In this document: positions 48,512-61,265 of the stretch, one piece after another
Layout: each line of letters starts with the position of its first letter
How positions within the stretch are numbered: position 1 is the first letter of the stretch
Origin: Plantago major
Lineage: Eukaryota; Streptophyta; Magnoliopsida; Lamiales; Plantaginaceae
Direction: 5' to 3'
DNA: 64,000 bases
Assembly: GCA_026545765.1 (NCBI GenBank)
Contig: CM048844.1
Span: forward strand, 5,830,524 to 5,894,523
The notes under the pieces: model-generated
Seen by the model: only the letters and a program-made list of their open reading frames with translations
The model's database searches: none
What the model was told of the DNA's origin: nothing
Made by a program: the position numbers and the translations under genes

Positions 48512-48829
48512 CAGGGCCGGCCCGAAAAATTGAGGCCCCATGCGAAAATTTTAAAAGGGCTCCAAGTAAACAATATATATAAAAAAATAAAAGTTTTCAT
48601 GTATAATAATAGAATTAATTTCCTAATAAACTAACATACTGAATATGTCATTTTAAAAATAACACTTAAAAGTGTTATTTAAAGCAAAATTATTAACTAA
48701 ATTCTTTATAACATACTTTATTTTAATATTTCAAACACAATATTAGTATTATAATATAAAAATTGGACCTCTGAAAATATTGGGGCCCTATACGGATGAA
48801 CATCCCGCATGGACTCAAGGCTTGCCCTG
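48512..48829. mobile_element. hAT-type MITE, 318 bp
   Basis: The left end CAGGGCCGGCC and right end (inward CAGGGCAAGCC) are imperfect inverted repeats. They are flanked by GGGCTCAA (48504-48511) and GGGCTAAA (48830-48837), an 8-base TSD with one mismatch. The larger hAT element at 42829 inserted across its left border, so this MITE is the oldest layer of the nest. Confidence 0.7.
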
Positions 48830-48837
48830 GGGCTAAA

Positions 48838-49261
48838 GCCCCCCAATACCAACAGTTTGCTTCACCCTTGGACGGGAGCCATGCAAAGAGTAGTTAAGTG
48901 TGTTTTTGCAAATGATTTAACATGTGATGTTTGAGTAAATTAATTTAATTAGTTAATTTTTATTGAAAATATACTTACTACGTACTTTAAGCAGTTTGCG
49001 GCAGCTCTTGAGTCACTTTTCTTTCATAGCGGTTACGTATTTTTTCAGAAAATTGTAAAACACTAAAAGGCTCCCTTTTATACTTAAAGAATCACAAAAT
49101 CACTTTTTTTTAAACCTTTACAAATACACACTAAATGAAATAGTGTTAAAAAAAAAAATGATGCATTGAATAGGGGGTAAGTTGAGCCGGAAATGCAGGA
49201 TTTTATAATTCAGTAACTAAGAATTTTTGTTATGGATGGGAAGTGGTTTATTTATTAGGAG
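48838..49261. repeat. Dispersed repeat block B (second copy)
   Basis: Bases about 48985-49215 are a diverged copy of 35575-35825, in the same orientation (AAGCAGTTTG, ACACTAAATGAAAT, GGAAATGCAGGATTTTA). No coding content. Confidence 0.6.
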
Positions 49262-49409
49262 CAGGGGCGGACCTAGAGGGAAACTTTGAAAAATAGTATT
49301 TTCATAGGTAATATTTTTGAAGATATAGGATTTCGTCCCTCGAATCCTCGAAAAATCCTAATATATATAATTTCGCCCCCTTAATGTTTAAATCCTGAGT
49401 TTGCCCTTG
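49262..49409. mobile_element. Short hAT-type MITE, 148 bp
   Basis: The left end is CAGGGGCGGACCTAG and the right end read inward is CAAGGGCAAACTCAG. The flanks ATTAGGAG (49254-49261) and ATTTGGAG (49410-49417) look like an 8-base TSD with one mismatch. It is too short to code for anything. Confidence 0.6.
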
Positions 49410-49599
49410 ATTTGGAGGAGGTGAAATTATGTCATGTGAAATCTCGAGCTCAAACCGCCATTGGTGTAAAAGTAAGGTTTAGGAAGACGGGCCTTAGCTT
49501 GACATGCCAGAAGAGCGGACTGTAAGCAAAGCGGTAATGCTGCAGTCCACAAAGCGATCATGATGACCCTCTCTGCGTCCTGACGACCGCAAAGTGCGA

Positions 49600-49960
49600 T
49601 GTCCTCAGGTTCGAATTTGTTTCTTCTGTTCTTCAATTTCGGGCTTCGTAACTTCGTTTCCTCGAAAAGTTGTCTTCAAAAAAGTTGTAGCATCTTCAAT
49701 TATCTTCACACTGGCTGGTCGCATGACATGTTTTGACTCCCCGAACTCCGTGCAACAGTCAATCCGGCGTATTCGCTTCCTTGTCCCGATTTGGCACAAT
49801 TATACTGTTTTGATGCCTGAAATCGTGCAAATCCTCAAAAACGCGATCATGACCTATAGAAAACACGCAAAGTTGGTATTTGACCATAAAACGATATAAA
49901 TATTAAATCTAAGACAAAAAACAAGGGTCTAAAAGCATGTTATATCGCACATTTCGTTGT
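49600..49960. repeat. Dispersed repeat block A (second copy)
   Basis: Diverged copy of about 35200-35570: CGGGCTTCGTAACTTCGTTT, AACGCGATCATGACC, ACAAAAAACAAGGGTCTAAA. The direction is the same as at 35 kb, but here block A lies downstream of block B. Confidence 0.6.
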
Positions 49961-49998
49961 CACATCATATATATATTATTTTAATTTTCCTGCATGAT

Positions 49999-50415
49999 TT
50001 AAAATTGAAGATACTTTGTTTCAGCTGTCACCGTCAATAGATATTCAGTCACTAGATCATTGATACGAATAATACCCAAATGCCAAATCCGACTTTCATA
50101 GACTCCCCACAAATCAGGAGAAGCTTTTGGAAAAGTCCAACAACGAACGTTTTCTCCTGACATAAGAAATTCTTCCCAAAATTTTGAGCTTGATGTTTTC
50201 AAAAAAAAGTACGTACCATTTCCACTATAACTCGGACAAGATGGTACATGATCTCGCGAATTACTTCTTAAAAATATTCTACGTAAGAACCACAATATTT
50301 CGTGATTCATTGGCAAATTGACTTTGATATTAATTAAGTTGTAGCGCAAACAATGGCCTCTGTTAAGGCTTCCATCGGCAAGGTGTACATAGTGGCATGA
50401 ACTTAGTAATGTCAT
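49999..50415 (-). CDS. Unrecognised 138-codon open frame
   Basis: An uninterrupted minus-strand frame (starts [20 protein letters not shown], ends [11 protein letters not shown]) between the repeat block and the MINPP1 promoter. It has Trp- and Tyr-rich segments ([30 protein letters not shown]) and no signal peptide, membrane span or family motif that I recognise. It could be an exon or relic of a larger gene, or chance. No neighbouring exon with matching splice sites was found. Confidence 0.25.
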   Translation of the reverse strand: MTLLSSCHYVHLADGSLNRGHCLRYNLINIKVNLPMNHEILWFLRRIFLRSNSRDHVPSCPSYSGNGTYFFLKTSSSKFWEEFLMSGENVRCWTFPKASPDLWGVYESRIWHLGIIRINDLVTEYLLTVTAETKYLQF

Positions 50416-51157
50416 GTTCTCAAAACTAGTTTATCTTCTCTCTCCGTTTTTTTTTTCTTTCTTTCTTTTGATAATATGCTTGATCGTTCGAGTACTTGTG
50501 TGTTGATACATATATGAGTTAGAGTTGTCAAATAAGGGTGCTGATGAATCTTTATATCGAATCAGTGTTTGCTTGCCGCGCTTATTCTTTAGGCAACAAC
50601 AGTGAAGCTGAAGATAGAGAAGGATCCCATAAGAAAAGGTATCTTGCAGTTGATATGCGAGTATGGTATCAAGTATCAACTATCAAGTGGCTCGTCGTTG
50701 GAGCTGCTACTTGTTACTCTGTGAATTATCATGTTTATGTGGTGTAGAAGAGATGGTTTTATTGGAAGTATTTGCAGTAAATAATCTTTAGTTATGTAAC
50801 CGTTGTAATTGTGGATATGGAGGAGTTTTATTGGATTAACAAATTGAGATTAGTCTAGGTTAGTAGGTTTCAGTATAATCTGGTCGAACATCTGAGTGGA
50901 TGTATGATAATAATGAGATGCTTGACTCGACTTGTATATCCGAAACTTCTCATGCAAGAAACAAAGACTAGCAATCACCCGCCCAATAACCTACTCCCAC
51001 GTGTACCGAAAGAAGCTCTTTTCTGTATGACGCGTATCGTTTTGCTTTTCGAAAGCAACCCATCCCAAACTAGTCTACAGTAGCCATCTACATTTACAGA
51101 TCGAACACGAACCTGCTACAAATTCCAGAAATCGCTCATTCAACACCCAAACTAGCC
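50416..51157. promoter_or_regulatory. Upstream region of the MINPP1-like gene
   Basis: Non-coding sequence that should hold the promoter and 5' UTR. Individual core elements were not assigned. Confidence 0.4.
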
Positions 51158-54100
51158 ATGGGAGTTCATCGTCTCCAAACTCTGCCATCTCTTCTTCTCG
51201 TATTGCTTTCTGCATCAGCAATTCTTTCATTTGCGGAGCAAAATTTCGACGTTCGACAGCATTTGTCCACTGCTACACGGTAATTTAACTTGCAACCATT
51301 CGTTTATCGTGAAAAGTGATTGATCGATCGATTTCTGGTGTGTTTTTGCCTAAGTTTGGTGTTCATGTAAAACCTAGGGAAGTGTGTGTCGATTGCTTTA
51401 ATTTTATTACCCGAGCTGAATTTCTGAAATAATGTTTGTTGTCTGTGTAGATATGAGGCTTCGAGAGGGATTTCTGAGGATTCATTTGTTCCGGCGGAGA
51501 TTGGCGATCAGTGTAAACCTATTCACCTGAACCTTGTGGTAATTTTCATTTTCGATTGGTTTGCATTTTGAATTTGGTAGTTTTGCCGCTATGTGATTTT
51601 AGGACTACTGTGAACTGATTAATCATTTGAGGACCAGTTTCCAGTTCCGTTTATTATCGTCTGTTTGTTAGTTTAGTTCACTGTGCAGTGTACTGCTGAA
51701 ATATGTTCCAAATGGTGGTTCTAATTGAAGTGGTGTGTTCTAAATCGTTTGACTCATTTGGTAGAAAAGCTGTTTATGTCTTTAAACTATCAGTTGAATG
51801 CTTAGTTATGATTGGCTCACTCCATTGTGACGGTTCATAATTGGCGACCTGAAGTACTTCATTTTGTAGAGTTTTGCACCGACTCTAAAACTACTTCACT
51901 GTAGAGTTGTTGTAAGCCGTAAAGATCAAAAGCTTATCGTGCTTTATGTGCTTTTTTACTTCAAGGATTATACATTATTGACCTAGTATTCACAATAGCT
52001 AGATTACTGATTGACTTGGCAGGCAAGACATGGGACTCGGGCTCCCACCAAGAAAAGGTTGAAAGAACTGGAAGGCTTTGCCTCTCGCATTAAAGACCTT
52101 TTAGATAGTTTGAAGGATCAGAAGTCTTCTATAGATAAGGTACCCGCATGGTTGTGGGGATGGAAATCTCCTTGGACAGGGAAGCACAAGGGTGGTGAGT
52201 TGGTTAGCGCAGGAGAAGATGAGTTGTATCAGCTTGGGATAAGAACAAGAGAAAAATTTCCTGAACTGTTTCATGAGGATTACCATCCAAATATATATCC
52301 AATTAAAGCCACTCAGGTTTACAATTTTAATCCTTCTCTAATAATTAGTTGCATAAGAGTTTCAGTATGTTTGCACTTGACATGAGCTGTTTGCATCATT
52401 TCAATCGTGCTGCTTTCTTATATGTCGTAAATTACATGAAAAGTTGGTCCACGTTTTGAAGTTTCATCAGTGTCTCCAGTTCAATGAAAGTGCATATTCT
52501 GTATTCTTTTTTCAAAATTTTGGATAATTATCCAGAATTAACTCTGCAATCTTCTACTATGCAGCTTCCTGCATAGTTGGTATTGAAGATAATCTTTATG
52601 GTCATAATAGACTTCATCTATGTTCTTTATATTGGCCTAGTTATTGTTAAATATTACTCAGGCGATGTTTAATTATAGGTTGCTCGAGCGTCAGCTAGTG
52701 CTGTAGCATTTGGCATGGGGCTTTTTAGTGATCGAGGTAGTCTTGGACCAGGACGTCACAGAGCTTTTGCAGTTACCAGTGAAAGCCGTGCAAGTGATAT
52801 AATGCTACGATTCCACGATTGCTGTCAAAACTACAAGGTAAAGCCATATGTATCTGATTTAAGTTTTTTCCAGCCAAAACATAATAGTAATACTAAAGAA
52901 CTGCTGCTAGTTAAATGTACACCTTGCTGAAAAATTAGGCTTATTTTATGGACTTCAAAATGCCAACTTATTCTTTACTGTGCTAATGCAGTCCTTCAGG
53001 AAAAGTCGAGAACCAGCTGTAGACAAACTCAAGGAACCTGTCTTAGATGAGGTAACTCAAGAATTAGTAGCACGTTGGGGTATAAAGTTCACAAGACAGG
53101 ATCTGTCAACTCTGTGGTTTCTGTGCAAGCAGGTAATTAATCTTTCCCACATTCTCCTTTTTGGCACTTTAGGCTCTGTTCTCTTCATCTGAAAACTCAT
53201 TAATTTCAGTTCTGTTCAATTCTGCTTAGGTGTTTTTTTATACTACAAATAAATTAGAACAGAGCCTTAGTCAAATTCAACATCCCCGCCCTTGTGACTT
53301 TCTCATCAAGCTACCTGTATGTTTGTAGTTGGAAAATAATTGCTTGAATTCTTTGTAGGAAGCATCGCTCTTAAATACAACTGATCAAGCCTGCGCTTTA
53401 TTTACTCCATCCGAGGTACTTGCACTTCCCTTTCTCTTTTTATGAATATATAGTATTGACATTTTTTTATTGAAATTTGTGGATGTAGTTAGCTTCCTCT
53501 TCAACCTTAAATGGAGTGCAAAAAATGTTTTGAAGTGTTCCACTGCAATAACATCACTTAAAAAGAACAAATTGCATTTTATTGATGACAAATTTCACCT
53601 TGTTGTAGTGTGTACTTGAACATCTTTAATGTGTCTTTTTCAGATTGGTTTGTTGGAGTGGGCAGATGATCTTGAGGTGTTCTTACTGAAGGGCTATGGT
53701 AACTCGTTAAATTACCGAATGGGAGTACCTCTACTTGAGGATGTTATCCAGTCAATGGAACAGGCAATTAAGGCTAATGATGGTATGTCTGCCCCACTCT
53801 GTTCTCTTTATTTGCTATCTGGGGAGAGGCAGGGGCCAGGATAATAATTGAGGGCTTGAACTGCTTTATATTTTGTTTTCCTACATCTTCGCTGATAAAT
53901 ACATTGATATATGCCTTGTGAATATAATCATATATGGTGATGTCGGAAGTTGTCTTCAGATAGTAGAATTTCGATCTAAACTTGTCTTTTTATATTGTTC
54001 CTTCACCTGGTATATAGATGGACTTGCTCCTGGAAGTTATGAGATGGCCACACTGCGTTTTGCTCACGCGGAAACTCTCCTGCCATTTTCCTGTTTGATT

Positions 54101-55067
54101 GGACTGTTTCTTGACGGATCACGTGAGTACTTCTAAGTTCTAACTTGTTTGATTGCTCATGTTTCTTTTTAATTTTTTTTACTCCTACCTTCTTATTCTA
54201 GTCTAACCTTAATTTCTTTCTGATCAATTTTACAGAGTTCGGAAAGATCCTAAGAGAAGAATCCTTGCAATTACCTCCAAAACCTCCCCAAAAGAGAACC
54301 TGGCATGCCAGTACTGTTGCCCCATTTGCTGGAAATAATATGCTAGTATTGTATAGCTGTCCTGCCAAGAACGGGAGCAAATACTTTGTTCAAGTACTGC
54401 ATAATGAACGTCCTATTCCACTGCCGGTAAGCTCACTAGTCACTAGTATTTATTGATTGGAACTGTGTGTTACTCGTTTTGTGGTGCAATTCTGAATATT
54501 TCATTGACCTCCTACTGTATATAATGTAATTTTTACGTGATCACTTTCTGTTTTTAGGGCTGTGAAGATTCCGACTTCTGCCCTTTCGAGGTGTTTAAGG
54601 TATACCTTTTTCCTCCACTTCTTTACTTCTTATCATGGGTTCCAAGGGGGTATTAGCATGGGGCTTATGAAAGCGCCGCCGACCACGACTAAGATGTCTC
54701 TCTGACTTCTGCTTGGGTTTCTTGTTATTATACCTTATGAAAGTCTAAGCAGAAGCCTTCCACATTTGTGAACACATCAAAATAGCTTTAAAAAGCCTGT
54801 GAAAAGTATTTTAAAAAAAAATAACACATTTAAAAGCCTTGCAAACACCCGATGTCCGAATGATTATTTCAGAACTCAATTAGCTGACAGAATTAATCTC
54901 CTGTCTTTCAGGAAAGAATAGCTGCTCCTCATTTAAAGCACAAGTACAATGATTTGTGCAATGCGGTGAAACAGTCGGATCAGAGATCATCAACCAGTAT
55001 GTTATGGCAACTATTCAGCTGGATCTTCCCAGCTACTCCCAAGCAATCCAAGGAAGCTGAACTGTAA
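51158..55067 (+). CDS. MINPP1: Multiple inositol polyphosphate phosphatase (histidine acid phosphatase)
   Basis: Eleven exons join in phase: 51158-51279, 51451-51538, 52023-52316, 52679-52837, 52992-53132, 53359-53415, 53644-53782, 54018-54122, 54236-54426, 54558-54599 and 54912-55067, giving 497 aa, the usual size for this family. It starts with a signal peptide (LPSLLLVLLSASAILSFA). The catalytic histidine motif is VARHGTRAPT (RHGxRxP), split by the intron after LNLV. The proton-donor motif is FAHAETLLPF (HAE, the plant MINPP form of HD). These residues define branch-2 histidine phosphatases that remove phosphate from inositol polyphosphates, including phytate. The entry is through the ER; the C-terminus (SKEAEL) ends like a weak retrieval signal but is not a canonical KDEL/HDEL. 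It is convergent with the apyrase gene. The ATG is the first Met of the signal peptide. Confidence 0.93.
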
Positions 55068-55305
55068 TTTTGAACGAGATCTCTTACTTGCACGGCATGA
55101 TCATCGACTAACTTAATTAGCAACAGGAATCTGAAAGGTTTGTAAACATAGAGAAATGACTTGCTGGAGTCTTTTGTTCTATTTAACCACCTCATCTCTA
55201 TGTTGACACAATGAGCAAAGGTGCTGCTGGATGAGATCTCTTGTATCTTATAATTTCCAACTGAGGTCTTAGTGGTTTTAGGATCCTCACAGTTTGCCAT
55301 TTTCA

Positions 55306-55405
55306 GCATTCATTCTTTGCTCTGTGGTAAGAAACTAAGAATGACAGTTGTAAGGGCATTCATTCTTTGCTCTGTGGTAAGAAACTAAGAATGACAGTTG
55401 TAAGG
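55306..55405. repeat. Perfect 50-bp tandem duplication
   Basis: Copies 55306-55355 and 55356-55405 begin GCATTCATTCTTTGCTCTGT and appear identical. They lie about 240 bases after the MINPP1 stop, probably in its 3' UTR or just beyond. Confidence 0.95.
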
Positions 55406-56206
55406 GTTCTTGATGCTGTATTGTACATTTGAAAAACAAACAGACCATCTATTATTACAGTTAGAGTTATTCCATTTTTCTTTTACATTCCTTTTACATT
55501 GATCTGCTTTTACACAAGTAATGATATGATATAGATGGAGCCATTTTTTGTTAATTGCAGACCGAAGTTATTTCTATGTTACAGTGCAAAGTGTACATGC
55601 CTACTCCTCTGTCCGAAAATTACAAATGGAGCATCTCAATGTAAATTTAAACAGAATTGACAGTGAAAGTAATTATTGAATGTTTTAATTTAACTTATCA
55701 ATCAGTATCTGTGGTGTATCATGTATGTATAATCTACAAATACAAAATAATAATGTTGGTAAGAAAGATAAGAAACTGAATGTATCATCTGTAAGAATAA
55801 TACTATATAATTCAACTACCTATCATACTGCACTGCATCTTCAAGGCAACCCAAATGTATACATATAAACATTTCCAAGAATTTCCTCTCCAAAACTTAT
55901 CTCAAGTTCTCGGAATCTGCAGCCGTCACCAATCTGCACTACATTAACTTATCAGTAGCTGAAGCTTCAGCGGCCAGTTCGTTTCGCTCCCAGTAACGTG
56001 TTAAGTGAACCTTAAGGTTATTCACACGAACCAAGAGATGTTAATCAGTTAATGTATCTCCAGAACCGATCAGCATAACCATACAAAATTTCACCAGTCT
56101 CTCAGATTCCAATTTCATGTCAATGCTTCCCGGATCGATTTGCAAATCAGATTCTTGACTTTGCATAGCAGCACTTCAAAATTTAGTCAATATTTTACAA
56201 CGCGGG
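55406..56206. other. Convergent intergenic region, MINPP1 / apyrase
   Basis: No coding content. It should contain the terminators of both genes and the apyrase 3' UTR. No poly(A) signal was assigned with confidence. Confidence 0.45.
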
Positions 56207-59071
56207 CTAACTTTTCACCAGGTGAGCATCAGAAATCGAAGAAATGAGGTCTTCTCGAGATTGTGATCTCCTACTTTGAAGACGATTTTGACCTCTGTTC
56301 GGGGTCCAGAAAGAACCAGCACTACTGTTGTCAAATTGCATCTGTCCCAAGTTGCCTGATGAATAACTGTGCGCTACACTGCTGGGGGAAGAGTACGACG
56401 GCAAATCAGTTAATTGGATGCCACCACCTCCTAAACCAAACCCATTATCAAATGGTCTTTGCTGAGGAGTTGCAACCGTCGGGCTTAGTGGTGTCTTAAC
56501 TCTTCCATCTCCTGAAACAAAATTACCAATAGGACCCGATGACATATTTTTAACATCTATCAAGAATGCAAATCTTAAGCATGTGCAACTGTACAAGTAT
56601 ACGTCTCAGAAGCCGAATACCTCAGAAACATAGAAAAATGCTCATGTCTACACAAGTATACAGATATGAGATATGGAAGTAAAGGATTCTTTACTGTGTA
56701 CTCTTGAATGTGAATGAAAGATCATTCCCTATAGAGCTAAGCAACATTTTCTCCAGTATGCGAAATTCCTCAAAGTAAACCAGATTTAAATTCACGATTT
56801 CAAGACCAAAGCGAACGAAATTTTGAATGTGTGCAAGAGCTATTTTAAAGCACTTCTGTGCCTCTAATATGATTTCGCATTATGTGGCTTTAAGATGGGA
56901 TAGAGCTTAAAAGAATTTCTACATATAAGCAAATTATAACTAGTCAGCAGAACACCAAAACATGCATCCAGTTGCTTATTGGCCTCAATATCAAAAGGCT
57001 AGATGTAATATCTATAAGAAGCTTCACACGAGTTTCAGCAAAAGTAGGAATCCACTTCCAAGAATCATATGCAAGGACCTATATGAAGGAAGAGGATTTT
57101 ACCAGTATTCACAGGACTCCAGCGCCGAAACCGGAAAGGAGCTGGGACATTGAGAACCGATGTGGATTTTAGATTATCATGACGCAAAAGTGGGAGATAC
57201 GGCCTTCGAAAGAATTTCAGTACCCAACAACTACCAGAATAGGTCAATGCGCAGAGTAGGAGAAGCAGTGACACAAAGATAATGGCGAAAAGAACGAATG
57301 GATTTATTTTCACTTGTAATATCTCATAGCTGTAAAACTTTCCCCAATATGGAAATGCTTTCCCCGCTTCAAACAAGGCAACCCCAAGAGTCCAAGTGAT
57401 ACTTCCAGAAGCAATAGTCACATGGCTATCACCAATGTGCAATCCTTCTCTTAAGAGAAGGACGACATATGGTGCCCTGAAGCAATACTGTTCTATGAAA
57501 GGCTGCGGAGCGACACTTTTTCTTGCGACGTCCCAAGTCTTGTCACAAAATGCGCTGCCCTTCTCCAATACGTCATCCAGAGAAGCGTCAGAAGTCAAGT
57601 TAAAAAATCGGTAGACTACAAAGAAACCAGACATGGCGTAAAAATGGCCAACAGGGCGAGGAAGATTTTCTGCAAGTGCGCACGGGTGTAAGTCACAGTC
57701 AAGTCCCGGACTGTGATCTGACCATTCAGAGACATTAACAGCAATTTTTGCAAGGGCATTACATTCATCCCACTTCGGGGCTCCAATAAGCTTGACCTGA
57801 ACTCCAGCTTTTCCTCCTCCAGTAGATGTTTTTTTTCCAGATGGAGAACTTCCGTTTTCTAGTCGAACCGATGCACAATTTGAACATGTGTAGTTCTCTC
57901 TGTAACCAGAATGCAAACAAGGATGCTTGATTTCAACTCCTCCTGCAATTTGAGGGAGTCTCTTGAAAAGATGAGTAACTGATTTGTCAAATGCATCATT
58001 GAGTCCATATCCAGCTAAAGAATAAGCGCTGAGATGATGTTTAACAGGGCCAACACTCAAATTTAAGCTTGTTTCATCAGAAGTTACATTATTTCCCTCG
58101 AAAGTAACTTGCAGTGATGAGCCGCCCAGGTCAAGCGCACCATATGTTTCCTTCTTAGGAGTGGACCCTAATACTTCAGAGTGATAATTCAAAGCTATCC
58201 ATCCATAATAAGCTTCCTCTACGCCAGTTATAATCTTAACCCATTCCCGTTTACAAAAAAATGGTGATTCCTTCAAAATCAACCAAGCATTGTCAAGAAG
58301 CCAGTCAGAATCTGAACCTGGTAGCCTTCGGACTCCAGCTGTGGCGTAGAGAAAAATAGAAGTAGTCCTATGAGAGCTTTCAGGAATTTGCTTCTCAGCC
58401 CATTGAACGAGCGGTTTCATTGCTTTCCTCAATCCAGCTGTTTTATTCACCAGTTTGTCAAATCCGGGCTCAGTCTCCATTCTACTGTAAGCCCGCCCAG
58501 AACCCGATTTTCTCTTAAAATCTTCAGGCAATGACTTTAGTACAATAGGAAGATTGCTTTGTTTATTGTGGTTAACATCTGCCTGATATACATACACACG
58601 AGTTCCTGTGCTACCACAGTCAATCACAACATAGAACTTGGACGACCGTGCAGACCAGTTTGAATAGAAGAATTGCAGAGTGAAGGAAACAAAAGCTAGT
58701 AACAGTAAACAGAAGAGAATGCAGATGACTCGGGCCCACTTTTTTTGTGCGGATGAACTTCCTGTTAGTGCTTTTTCCTTCGAAAAACTCAAATCATTTT
58801 CTTTTTGTAATAAATTTGGTGGAATTGCACGACTTGAAGTTCTTTCCACCCCAGTAGTTAAATCACCTCCCTCTAAATCAAGCCGATGGTAAGTCGAAAA
58901 ATCTTGAAGAGAGGATGACAGTCTTAAGTTGGACTTTTTCTGGGGGCTGGCATATGTATAATCATGAAGAGAACCAGGAACAGGGGGCAACCTAGATGAT
59001 TTATATGGATGATTTGAAGCCTTTGGGGTTGTTCGGGAAGCAACAAATTCTGAAAGTTTACTAAAGACCAT
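56207..59071 (-). CDS. APY7: Apyrase 7-like nucleoside-triphosphate diphosphatase
   Basis: Two coding exons on the minus strand, 57103-59071 and 56207-56511, join in phase to 757 aa. The long cytosolic N-terminus is followed by a membrane span (ICILFCLLLLAFVSFTLQFF). The apyrase conserved regions follow in order: DCGSTGTRVYVY, ATAGVRR, GVEEAYYGWIALNY and GALDLGGSSLQVTF. The second span (NPFVLFAIIFVSLLLLLCAL) precedes a Ser-rich cytosolic tail with SRRSQSRED. This two-span GDA1/CD39 layout and the long tail match Arabidopsis APY7 (about 740 aa), which hydrolyses NTPs/NDPs in the lumen or outside. The start MVFSKLSEF was preferred over an upstream in-frame Met at 59098 because family members begin MVF. 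A 5' UTR exon is likely (see next entry). Confidence 0.92.
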
Positions 59072-60470
59072 ATTTGCAATCTGCCGTTGGCACTTCAATG
59101 ATCTTTCATTCCATAAACTGTTCCTCTTCTATTTTAAGCTTGTATGAATGAAGTGGGTCCTGAAAAAATCCATATACTGGATAAGTCGCATAATTTAGTG
59201 GGTAAGGAGAAAACATATTTCCATAAGTTACAAACATGTCGAACAAACCGTTAAAGCTTACTGTTTATGGAACTAAACACTTCCTACAGCTAACTGTAGA
59301 AACACTCATCACAAATTGGAATATTCTTGCACAGCTCTTAAAGCAGTAGTTAAAACTTCTTTTTAGATAGCTGCCTCGATACATGTCTCATTACATTTGA
59401 AAGAATGCAGTTCAGTATCATTCACATAGAGAAAACAAGAAGATAGGTTATCTAGATCAGTGCACACAGGTTGTAATGTATAAATATAAAAGGATCAAGT
59501 GGAAACAGCTGATTCCTTGCAAGAATCAATCAAAGAAGCAATACTCCTTATCTAGGTCTACAAAGATTAATTTTGAGTTTCTAAATCCAGCTCTATCTAT
59601 AGGTTCTCAATATTTGAACTCCCACCAGAACTATTTACCACAGTTGAGAATTCGAACCTCAAGTGAACTCGTGAATCGGTAATTTGGTACTGCCAGAAAA
59701 AGTCGACTTGCTACGCCGCTCGAAGAAAATTAATTTATTTTAGTCCGCTACATGAATCTCCTCCAAATGCAGGATATATACACCATAAACTTTTTAAACC
59801 CAGTCCAACAATTAACTGCAAATCCAATCACCTAAGGCAATGGAAAGGGTATCAATTCAACTATCAATCACTCAAAGACTCACATGATCCTTGTAATCAG
59901 CTCACCCGATCCCGAATGATCCCGTTATCCTACCAAGTCTATGCAAAATCCTAAAAGGCCTCTAATTTTCAAAACCATCATCAAGATAGCATCTTTAGTA
60001 CAATCCTCCAATCTCATCTCATCAAAACTCGACACAGTAAAATTGAAGCATTGATTCATAACTCAATTGCTGGAAAATGGAAATCTATTGATCTCATAAT
60101 AACTACGGCTCTGTAAACACATCCAAGATCGTAGAACGATAAGATCACAGAAGACAAAACCGACAGTGAAACATACAGCAGAAATGCACTACAATTAAAC
60201 AAATCTTGCAAACAAATTAAATTTGATTCATCTAATAAGCAATATAAATATGTTTACCATCAGATCAGGAGAGGTGAAAACTAACAGTAGTTCATAAGTG
60301 CAGATCCAATTCTGGGAAACGGGTTCTGTATTGAACCGGAACGAGCAGAAACCCAACTGGGTATTGGGTCTTGAACTACTCCAACGCCATATCTGAGGGT
60401 AGATTGGAAAGGGGTTGGTTTCAAGTTTCAAGTTTTCAGTTTTCAGAACAACGCAAAGATTTCAGCTTTT
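59072..60470 (-). promoter_or_regulatory. Apyrase 5' UTR with a predicted intron, and upstream sequence
   Basis: On the minus strand a good acceptor (TTTTTTCAG at 59160) and a good donor (CTGATG|GTAAAC at 60257) would remove 59160-60257 as a 5' UTR intron. The first exon would start near 60400-60470. This is inferred from splice consensus only. No coding content was seen in the intron. Confidence 0.4.
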
Positions 60471-61137
60471 TCGGGCAATAAGCAGTTCTTGCTGTTTTCT
60501 TTTACTATACGTGTAAGAAATTTATCATTTGGTCCCTTAATTCTGTAACTCATTCGTTTTAATGTGGAGTAACTTTTCTTTGAGGTATTTAGTTTAGGAA
60601 AAATTACATCTTGGTGAACTACAATCTACAGAGTATGATATACGAGGAGTTTTAATAAGAGTTGGACTTCGACTTGGTAAAATAATTGAATCGAGTGAAG
60701 TTCGAAATCTGGTCATAGTAATTTCCCAACAAAAGGACTTGAAGAACGAACGAAAGGGGCAGCGGGTAGTTTAGTTTCTTATCTAGTGGAACACGACTAT
60801 ATTCAAATAATACATTTGTATGATCGTTGATCCTTGATTTTTAATAAAACCTCCTATAATTGTAGGTAAGTGGCTCGGTGGAAAAGCTATTAAAGCTCGT
60901 CCTCGTTTCCACATCGCCCTCCTCTAAGGGATCTGCAGTCGATCAAAGACAAGAGAATACCAGGAGAAAAAGAAAAGGTTGTTAAAAGAAATTAATAAAT
61001 AAGCATAGAAGAGAGAATAATGAAGAGAATGAAGAGTTCATTCTTATGTCAATATGGAAGTACATGGTAGGTATTTATCTGAGAAAAGCGTCTAGGGACT
61101 AATAGTATATGAAGAGACAATTACTTCTCCACTACCT
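60471..61137. other. Upstream flank of the apyrase gene
   Basis: Non-coding. The part near 60471 should contain the apyrase promoter. After about 60840 the sequence character changes towards the repeat-like block that follows. Confidence 0.4.
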
Positions 61138-61265
61138 TGTATGCATTACTCCTCTCATCCACTAACCCATGTATGCATTACTCCTCTCATCCACTAACAC
61201 ATGTATGCATTAACATTCTCATCCACTAACTCATGTATGCATTAACCTTCTCATCCACTAAACCA
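61138..61265. repeat. Tandem array, 4 x 32 bp
   Basis: Copies begin at 61138, 61170, 61202 and 61234 with TGTATGCATTA and end in TCTCATCCACTAAC or similar. Period 32 is exact; the first two copies differ from the last two at a few bases. Confidence 0.92.

Noticed and set aside
57396-58892. Plus-strand open frames across the apyrase gene
   Set aside because: Antisense shadows of the 656-codon apyrase exon.
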